Under the pieces are notes generated by a model, which saw only the letters and a list, made by a program, of their open reading frames with translations, was not told where the DNA came from and did no database searches. From Tubulanus polymorphus (Eukaryota; Nemertea; Palaeonemertea; Tubulaniformes; Tubulanidae), in contig NC_134036.1 of NCBI RefSeq assembly GCF_964204645.1, positions 3,830,001 through 3,894,000 on the forward strand: a stretch of 64,000 nucleotides of DNA. The letters run 5' to 3'. How positions within the stretch are numbered: position 1 is the stretch's first letter; the number at the start of each line of letters is the position of its first letter. The translations under genes and the position numbers were made by a program. Below, one piece after another: positions 26,901-35,900 of this stretch.

Positions 26901-29900
26901 TTAGGACAGTTACCGTTAAATAACGCATACGATCTATTCTAATCAACCGATGCCCGAGTCTAAACTATGCATTTTTTTCTATAACCAACCTAACAATTCT
27001 CGGAACATACTACAAGCATTTAGATTTACTAATTACTTTGAGGGCCAGCCTGAGCTGATAATTGTTCGATAGTCTTAACGTTGGTCTTAGGATTTTCGAA
27101 GACCATTTCTATGTAATATATATATATATATATATATACCGTATATATAACCAGTTGTAGCTTTGTTTCTTCCTTTCATCGATTATATAACGAAACATTT
27201 TAGGGACATTTTTTCCTACCCACCTACGTATATTTTGCACTCTTTTTTAACTTAATAAATAAAACTACTGATCGAAAAAAAAAAGTTTTTTTCTATCGAC
27301 TCAACATTTTTCTCTGTAGTGCTTATCAGTTCAGTGCTGCTGACTAAGCGTAATTAATACTTGAAAGTGCTGGAGATTATTTGAAAACTTTAAGAAAAAT
27401 TCCACGGCAGTACGTTGTATAACGGGTGTACCACTTTAATGTCTATTTCAACCTGACTTGAGAGCATTCCGGGTGGCCTAGCTCGGTCTGTTTTGGTTGT
27501 ACATACCTGATAGAAGTCTTATTAGGAACAGAAAGCACTGGCAGCTGACCTAAAATATCGTTTTTGAATCCACTTTAAACTGTATTGAAGGATATCCAAA
27601 AAGTCTTTATTGAGAGGGGTTCCTGAGAGAAAAGAGACTCCATGATTTGAAAGTTTAACAATATGTCTCCATGCCTACCAACTGAAGTTTGGTACGTAGG
27701 CATGGACACATACTGTTAAACCTGCAAATCATGGAGTCACTTCTTTTCATTTAACCCCTTTCAGTGAAGACTTTTTGGATATCCTTCAATACAGTTTCAA
27801 ATGGATTAAAAAATGATGATTTAGGTCGACTGCCAGTCCTTTCCGGTCCTATTAAGACCTTTATCAGGTGTGTAGTACCAAAAATTAGCGAGCTAGGCCA
27901 CCCGGAATGCTCTCAAGTCAGGTTGAAATAGACATTAGTACATCTACACCTAACATCAATACACCGTGATGCGGTGTACGTACTACCTAATGAATAGAGA
28001 ATTAAAACGCAAAGGATCTCTGCGCCTACCTCCGGCAAGCGATGGTACATGAGCTCGTGGGCGGACGGACGATAGACGGGATCTTTCTGCAGCATGTCTC
28101 GAATTAAATCCTTTATCTCCTGCGAGTAGACGTCTTTCACCGGCGCGAACGAACCCTGGCAGAAGAGAAACATCGACGCAATTTAAATACCGACGATCGT
28201 GAATTTCCCCTTCTCAAATACTACAAGAGGTAGGAACTGAGAACAGGTAGCATGAGTTTGTACCACGGTGGTGTCTCGTGATGCTATCAAATTCCAGCGA
28301 GGGAGGAATGTGGCAGAGTCTCGCGATGCAATTAGGTTCGAATCCCCGCGAGGGAGGAACGTGGCTAAGTCTCACAATGCTATCAGGCTCGAATCCCTGC
28401 AAGGGAGGAACATGGCAGAGTCTCACGATGCCATCAGGTTCAAATCCCTGCAAGGGAGGAACATGGCAGAGTCTCACGATGCCATCAGGTTCAAATCCCT
28501 GCAAGGGAGGAACATGGCAGAGTCTCGCGATGCCATCAGGTTCAAATCCCTGCGAGGGAGGAATGTGGCAGAGTCTCGCGATGTCATCAGATTCTAATCA
28601 TTGAGAGGATGGAACGTAGCAGAGTCTAGCCCGATCACTGACCTTCATGATTTTGTTGACTAGAGCGGGAAGATTCGAACCTTCAAACGTTTTCTGTAGA
28701 CACGCCATCTCGTATAGGATACACCCTAGAGCCCATATATCCGACTTGTCGTTGTACGGTTTGCCTTCGCACTGAATTCGAAAAAAAATACAACAAATCT
28801 ATGGTTATAATCAATAATATATCAATAATAATAATAAATCCTATTTCCATATGGCGCATATTCTGAAAAATAAAGATTCATTTCGCTTAACGACGTAAAA
28901 CATTTTGGATTTGTTAGAATTCCTCGATAAAAATAATTCTAGCAAAAACTCGTTTTCGTACCAGATCGAAAAATGGAATCGATTGGACCGCCGCAGTTAT
29001 TCTTGCGAGAGGAATTCCGTAAAAAAAGGCAAAGGGGCAAAGGCATCCTCGCTTGCCAGGGTTTGTTTGTCTCCTGCTGAAGCTCTAGATTTCTTGGACG
29101 GACGGGTTGCCAGTCTATATTTCTAGCCAATCAGAGATGCGCGGTATTAATAGAGCAAATGTGTTGAAGAAAAACAACACATCGGATTGGCTAGATATTT
29201 AGACCCAATAAATCATGGACGGTTACACCACTAAGGAACTGCGACCAGGGTTTGTGTAGACGTGAGCTTCGGCGGAAGGCAATCAAACCCTGGTAAGTGA
29301 GGATAGAGCAAAGGTCGAAATAGAGATATTATCATCGTTAATCAAACTCACCATTTCGGGGCTGATGTAGTACGGCGTACCGAGCACGGTGTTCGCGCCG
29401 CGGTTTACCGTGGTCATCATTTTCGAAATTCCGAAATCGCCCATTTTCACGACGCCCTCCTTCGTCAGGAAAACGTTTGCCGTTTTCAAGTCCCTGAACG
29501 AGATAACGAACGTAACAATTTGTAATTTGTGGTTGGCTTCTATCCCATAACAGGGGTCCAGATACATCCTAACAATCGGCTTTCAACACATTTTTCACAA
29601 GTAAAAAAAAAAATACCACATTTGTAAACATTTTTTCACATAATTTTTCAAGACTTTTCACATTGTTTCGCATAAAATTTCAAGATTTCACACAGATCAA
29701 TATTTCCAGATTCTCAATTTTTTTCGTATTATTTTTCACGTCGGTACAGGTACAATAACACAAGCAGTTACCGACCACAATCTGGACGGATCGAAATACG
29801 TAAGCTTTAACACGGCATGTGTATGAATTCTCAACTCGACAGTATATGGCATGAAAAACAACTGAAACATCGAAAGAGCTTTCTCTAAAAGATTTTCACG

Positions 29901-32900
29901 CAATTTCATCAGTTTTCGTTTACACAGATCACTCTTCCCCGGAATTTTTAAAAGGACAAAAAATTCCCCAAATTTTCCTCGATTTCCAGATTAGTGCCCC
30001 ACGCCGTAAAGATCGTAAAAGAAATGAAACTCCGACCTGTGCAGGATGTTGTGTTCGTGTATGTGTCGTATCGCGGCGACCATCTGCTGAAACATCGACA
30101 AAATCTGTTTCTCTTCGAGCGGTTTGTCTTGAGCTTGCTGCGCCAGGAATTGACACAACGTCCTACACGCAAATAATGAAAAAGCGAAATACAGTCAGGG
30201 TTATAAGATAAAATCCCACTATTTACAGATTAAAAGAATTTAAAAACCAGAATTTATTTATTAAATCTAAAATATTTAAAAGACACGACGTTTCGATCTC
30301 ACCCTAGAGATCATTGTCAGGTGTGTCACACCTGACGATGATCTCTAGGGTGAGATATTTTAGATTTAATAAATAAATTCTGGTTTTTAAATTCATTTAA
30401 TCTGTAAATAGTGGGATTTTATCTTATTATCCGTTCACCACGTTTGAGTGTGGTCATCGTTCTACAGTCAGGGTTCTTATCGAGTCAGTTTTTCCCTATT
30501 GTTTTTACAGATCAGAGGATCCAAAACCCCAGGGGGTTGGTTGCATAGCAATGGCTTATATTTAAAACCAGTCTAAGACCAATTTAGTTAAACAGCCAAT
30601 CTGACAACTTAAGACCAGTCTTGCGCGCAACCGAGCCTGATGACCCAGCTGAAAATTCTCTGATAGAATTATGAGATAACCACAGCCAGGGCTGTTTCTA
30701 CTTGAGCGGTTCCTCGTGCCACTCATCACCAGCAAGAACATCAAGATGACAAAATTTCAAATTACCCGACACTCCCCTTATTTTCAACGAAAGATTCAAA
30801 TTCCCTACTTTACCCAGCAGAATGTTTTGTAAGAAGGCTGGACCCAGTTCCACAATTCTGAGATAAGATTCGACCCAAAGTAAACACATTGAAAATGAAC
30901 TAATTTGTCACTCGACTGACAAAACTGTGGCGCTGGATCCCCTTTATAGTTTCATACTAAAAAACAACATCGTAATTTGATGCAATAGAAATGAGCAGGG
31001 GATGGGGGAGAGGGCGAGTACGTACCCGCCGTCGGCGTATTCCATCTCGATCATCAAAACTCCGTCCTCCTCGAAACTGTCGTAATAACTGATGATATTC
31101 GGGTGATCGAGCAAAGCGAGAACTTTCACCTGAAAAAACAAAAAAAAAATGTCAGAATTCCTAAATTTCCACACAAAGAAACAAAGAACTAAATGTCTTA
31201 TGTCTGGTGTTTGTAGTTCATTTTCAATTAAAAATGTCTCAGGTGAAACTCTGAACACATGAGAAGTGTGGACAATCAGTTTTTCGAAGTGTGCTGATAA
31301 AATGTCTAATGTCCGGTGCGTGAAGTTTATTTTCACTCAAAAATGTCTCAAGTGAAGTTCTAGACACATGTGAAGTGTGGACGATCTGTTTTTGAAAGTT
31401 TGCTGATAAAATATCTAATGTTTGTAGTTCATTTTCAATTGAAAATGTCTCAGGTGAAGCACTGAACACATGTGAAATGTGGACGATCAGAAATTCTAAG
31501 TATGGTGATAAAGTAGTGAATATCCGAGGGTCCAGACAGCAGCCTGAACCATCATCTAACCACTCGCCGACCACGCACTCATCACTCACCTCGTTCAGCG
31601 CGAGTTGCCGTTCGTTGGCGTTCAACTCATGCATGTTGATCTCTTTCAGAATCACCAGCGAGTCGTCGTCTTTCTTGCGGTAGAGCACGGCGGCGCCGTA
31701 CGCGCCCTTACCGACCGTGCGGATCTTCTCGAACCCGGCCAGCGACTGCTGGTATCGTCCGCTCCAGCCGCGCAGCTGAGTCAAATGGAAATATAACTCG
31801 CCGACGTTTCTGAAATAATAAAGTAACCCTCTGATATCTCAGTGTAAGCTAACAGGGTTCCTACAGATCGAAGATTCCTGGATACAACGAAATTTTAGGG
31901 AGAGAATTTCAAACTCAAGCAATTTTAAAAGCATTTCATAAGTTCAAAAGCATTTCATAAGGAATCTAGCAGTCGTAGGGTCCACGATGAAGCCATCCTT
32001 TGATGTCTCTGTGAATGTTAACAGGGTCCCTACAAATCGATCATTTCTGGATATAAGGAGATTTTAAGGAGAGAATTTCAAACTCAAGCACCTTTAAAAG
32101 CATTTCATAAGTTTTCTAAGGAATCTAGCAGTTGTAGGGACCCCGATGAAGCCATCCTTTGATGTCTCTGTGAATGTTAACACGGTCCCTACAGATCGAT
32201 TATTTCTGGACATAAGGAGATTTTAAGGAGAGAATTTCGAGTTCAAACATTTTTAAAAGCACTTTGTTTAAAAGCTTTTTTAAGGAATCTAGCAGTTGTA
32301 GGGACCCTGATGGAGCCATCGTTTGATATTTCCCTGTACTTAAAAGAGTTTTTACTAACATTTTTTTCGCAGCGTCAGCAGACGCGTCGTCGTGTTTGAT
32401 GCTGATTTCCGGGCCGTGCACGTCTTTAGAGATGTTCACCGGAATCTACAATGTGTAAATATATCCAATTATATATCCATTCAAAATTCATCATAATTCA
32501 TCAAATTCCCAAAAATCTCGAAACAAAAATATTTTTATAAAAATTCGTAAACATAAGTTTTCCCAATTTGCCAGCAGAACTGTGCAAATCACATAGTAGC
32601 GACACCTGGTGGATCCTCACTTTCCACGAAGGGAATCCACCGGATCCGGTGCGGAATCAAATCTAACCGACAAGACTACAATGCGAAGACTACGACTTAC
32701 GTTAAGGCGCGATTCAAGTTCACGACAGATGGCGCTGCTGTCGGTCGTTTGGGCGACCGAACTGGCGAGGAAATCCACGCGTTTACTGGTCGACGACGGG
32801 TCGACGTGGTCTTTTACGAGGGACGCGAGGAAATCGATCAACGTCGAGTTGTCTTTGATCGTGTCTTTCGAGATTATCTGAAATAAGATGAAAATATTTT

Positions 32901-35900
32901 CGCTGAAAATCTGGTGGGACGGAACTATTGTAAAACTTCCCTTAATGAACACCATTTGCCCGTTCCCAAAATGTTCCTATCTAAAATACATGGATCAGTA
33001 CCTCTTTATAGTGAACAGTCAAGAAGGTTCATTTGACCTCCCAATAGTAAACAGCTTTGTTTATAGTTGTGGATTTATAGGAGGATTCTAGTGTCACTCA
33101 CATCCATGACCTGACCCTGCTTATAGCGAACACCTCAGACAGTGAACACTTTTTGCTTGGTCCCACAGACGTTTACCATACCCCCTAGCTTACCCTCTTT
33201 AATCTGTTTTAGCGTGTAACCGTTTCTATGTCGATTTTCCTTCAGTTTGTATCACCTTTGATTTAACTTAAATTATTCTCTTTGTTTCTGGATTGTATAT
33301 TGACTCATAATTTCTGTTGTAACTCAGTATTCCTGAAGATGACTATTAGGATATAGTCGAAACGTTGAATAAACGACTCTCCGGTAACATTTTCGGACTG
33401 CTGTTCGTTATTATTGTGGGATTCTCTCTACATCACCATAGAGGGTTTATTTACCGTGTAGCAGTCGGTAGAATATCAGAACTTTCAATGACAAATATAC
33501 TTATAAAAACAACTTATAAAAAGACTCTTTCCAAAACTATAAGAACCTGAAGCAGTCCTTCCCGGAGACCCAAGGCGACAGAGCGAGACTTAACTTGCCC
33601 TCTCCCCCGACGAGCGAGAGACATTACCTGGTCGTCCTTGCCGGAGAGATGTATCGCGTGATTCGTGCCGTGTACGATGAACGCGATGCTGTGAACTTTT
33701 TTCGCAGGCGACGGCGACGAGGTCGAGTCGAGTTTCTTTCCGGCGCCGCTTGATGACAACGCTAGACTAACGGCCGCTGAAACATGAGATAAATATTGAG
33801 AATTATTACTAGGCCTAACTGATTATAATTTTACTGAGAAATTTTACTCATTTGGTCACTTATGCATTTACGCATGAACAGTGGCAACTTTAATTTTACT
33901 TCTTCCCTGACTATTGCGGAAATGCACCTTGTTTTCCCTGACTTGATCTGCTTCCAATATTCCAAGATTCCAATCAATTGTCAAATACATAAATGGAAAC
34001 TATTCGATTGTACGCGCAATCTAGCAAATTCCCCTAAATTATCGCGGATTTTCAGCTTTTTACAAAATTTCCTACCTTTCCTTAAAGAAAAGGAACTTCT
34101 CTGTCTTTTCCTTGATTTTTAGCTTTTATATTACAAAATTCCCTGAAATTTTTAACGAAAAGAAAATTCCCCGACTTTCCCCCCGCCCCACCCCCCCCGA
34201 TTTCCATAAGCCAGCGACCACCCTAAACATACCTCGAATACTCTCCAGCGACGAACTCTCGTATTTATACTGCACGTGGGCGACGTTCGGCAACAGAGCC
34301 GCGTAAATCGCCGTCAAATTCTTAACCTTCGACGAGATAACCACCAACCGCGGATCCGCGTCGGAGTCCGCAACCGCCGACGTCTGCTGATCGGCGGCGC
34401 CGGCGTTAGTTTCGACCGCCGATCCGGCCAGTTCGGCGACCGGCTCGACGTCGACGACCGGCATCTCGGGCACGATGACCTCGACGCCGGTGTCGTCGTC
34501 GAAGAACGCGCGCGACGACAGTTTCATCTTCGACTGAACGATGAACGACGTGCACGTACGCAACGGCCGGTAGATCTTCAGACGACGCGCGCGCGACGCC
34601 GCCGCCACCGGCGACGACTCGCGATCGCCGCACACCGCGTTAGACGTCTCGACGCGCGCGTTTTTACGACTGTTCTGACGAGACGGCGCCGGTTTGCCCG
34701 ACGCGCCGCTGCCGGGCGGCACTTCGGTAAGGGGATCGTTGCTGTTTTGTCGTCTGCAAAAAAGGGAAACAAGATCAATAATCATCCAGGACCAAGTTCC
34801 ACAGTCGTCAGTTAGAGTTAACTCTGAGTTAAAGTTAGTTCATTTTCAATGAGTTAGTCTAACCCAGAGTCAGATCTTAACTCAGAAATGTGGAACTGGA
34901 CCCAGGGTGAACACTCTCATGTGGCTTTTCCCTCCTGAATATTCCCTGACAAGCACGTAGATTTCCCTGACTTGATCTGCTAAGAATCCAATCAATTAAC
35001 ACAGTCAAGAAGACGTAGACTGTTTGAGTTGCTGCGCGATCTAGCATTCTCAGTAAATTTAGGCCTACGTGATTTTTTGCAAAATTCCCAATTCCCTGAC
35101 TTTTCGAAGAAAAGAAAATTCCCCGACTATTCCCGGATTTCCAGGTTAGTGGCCAACATGTTATCGCTCAGTGGCCTGTACTGGGGTTAATGACGGATTC
35201 AAGGCGGGGAAGATGAAGTGTTCTGGTCATTTGAATAATTCAGCATAAGAATTTATGCCGATTCTGAGTTACCCATGATTTGTAACGAAAATTTTGATTA
35301 GGCCTAAAATTCCTAAAAATTGTCTCAAAACGCCCAAGACTTCCTAGGGTAAGACCCTCATCAGAGCCTTCAACCCACTCTCCTGAAATAATCAAAAATC
35401 ATCAACTCTCATTTCCTTCCCCTTCGTTTCTTCATTTCCCTTTCGTTTGTTCCCTGGGTGCTTGCGACAGCGGCCTAAAGGCTTTGCTTGGCCCACACTG
35501 AAAGCTAGTGTCCTCTCTCTTTTTATAATTGTGCTTTTTTAAAAAAAAAAATTGTGAATTTTATTGCTTGTTTTCTCTCAACCTGTGTACATAGCCCGTA
35601 ATGCTTTCTGTGAAATAAATTTGAACTTGAACTTGAACTTGAACAACCGCTGGCTTGCTCGGCTTTATTTACGCCTTGGCTTCGTTTAGGCACCTCTTAT
35701 GGCGCGAATATGAACTCTACATAAAATTGCCCCCCCCCCATTAAACTGTGATAATCATGTGGCTCTCAGAATTTCGAGGATATATCTTCATCCGAGACGT
35801 AACTGGATTACCTCGTTGTATGTTTGTGCCCACGACGAGTGATGTCTTCATCTTTCCATTTTTCGTGATCTTCGGTTGTTGTTTCGGATTTGTGTTTAAC

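Larger units (their letters stand above)
28030..31733 (-). other. NimA-family kinase domain (exons 6-11 of the NEK9-type gene)
   Basis: Residues 379-635 form a complete protein kinase: glycine loop GKGAYG (386-391), ATP-anchoring lysine K408 in VILKEI, catalytic loop HRDLKTAN with D504, metal-binding D522 in MGDFGISK, activation segment ending GTPYYISPE (541-549) and the SDIWALGC helix. The HRDLKTAN, DFGISK and ISPE motifs are typical of NEK8/NEK9 relatives. All catalytic residues are present, so the kinase should be active. The six exons are 31809-31590, 31129-31026, 30162-30037, 29493-29352, 28771-28643 and 28155-28030; the introns between them hold palindromic elements and a 51-bp minisatellite. 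Confidence 0.95.

Noticed and set aside
12895-31809. NEK8 instead of NEK9 as the family of the kinase
   Set aside because: Kinase motifs fit both, but the coiled coil and TQT motif after the RCC1 region, the WIRQEL block and the Niki-like VYTIGRN blade favour NEK9/Niki.
34276-34815. Plus-strand 179-codon frame rich in Arg
   Set aside because: It is the antisense shadow of kinase-gene exon 2; GC-rich codon bias leaves the opposite strand open. The same applies to 38319-38957 and 39520-40006 opposite RANGAP1.
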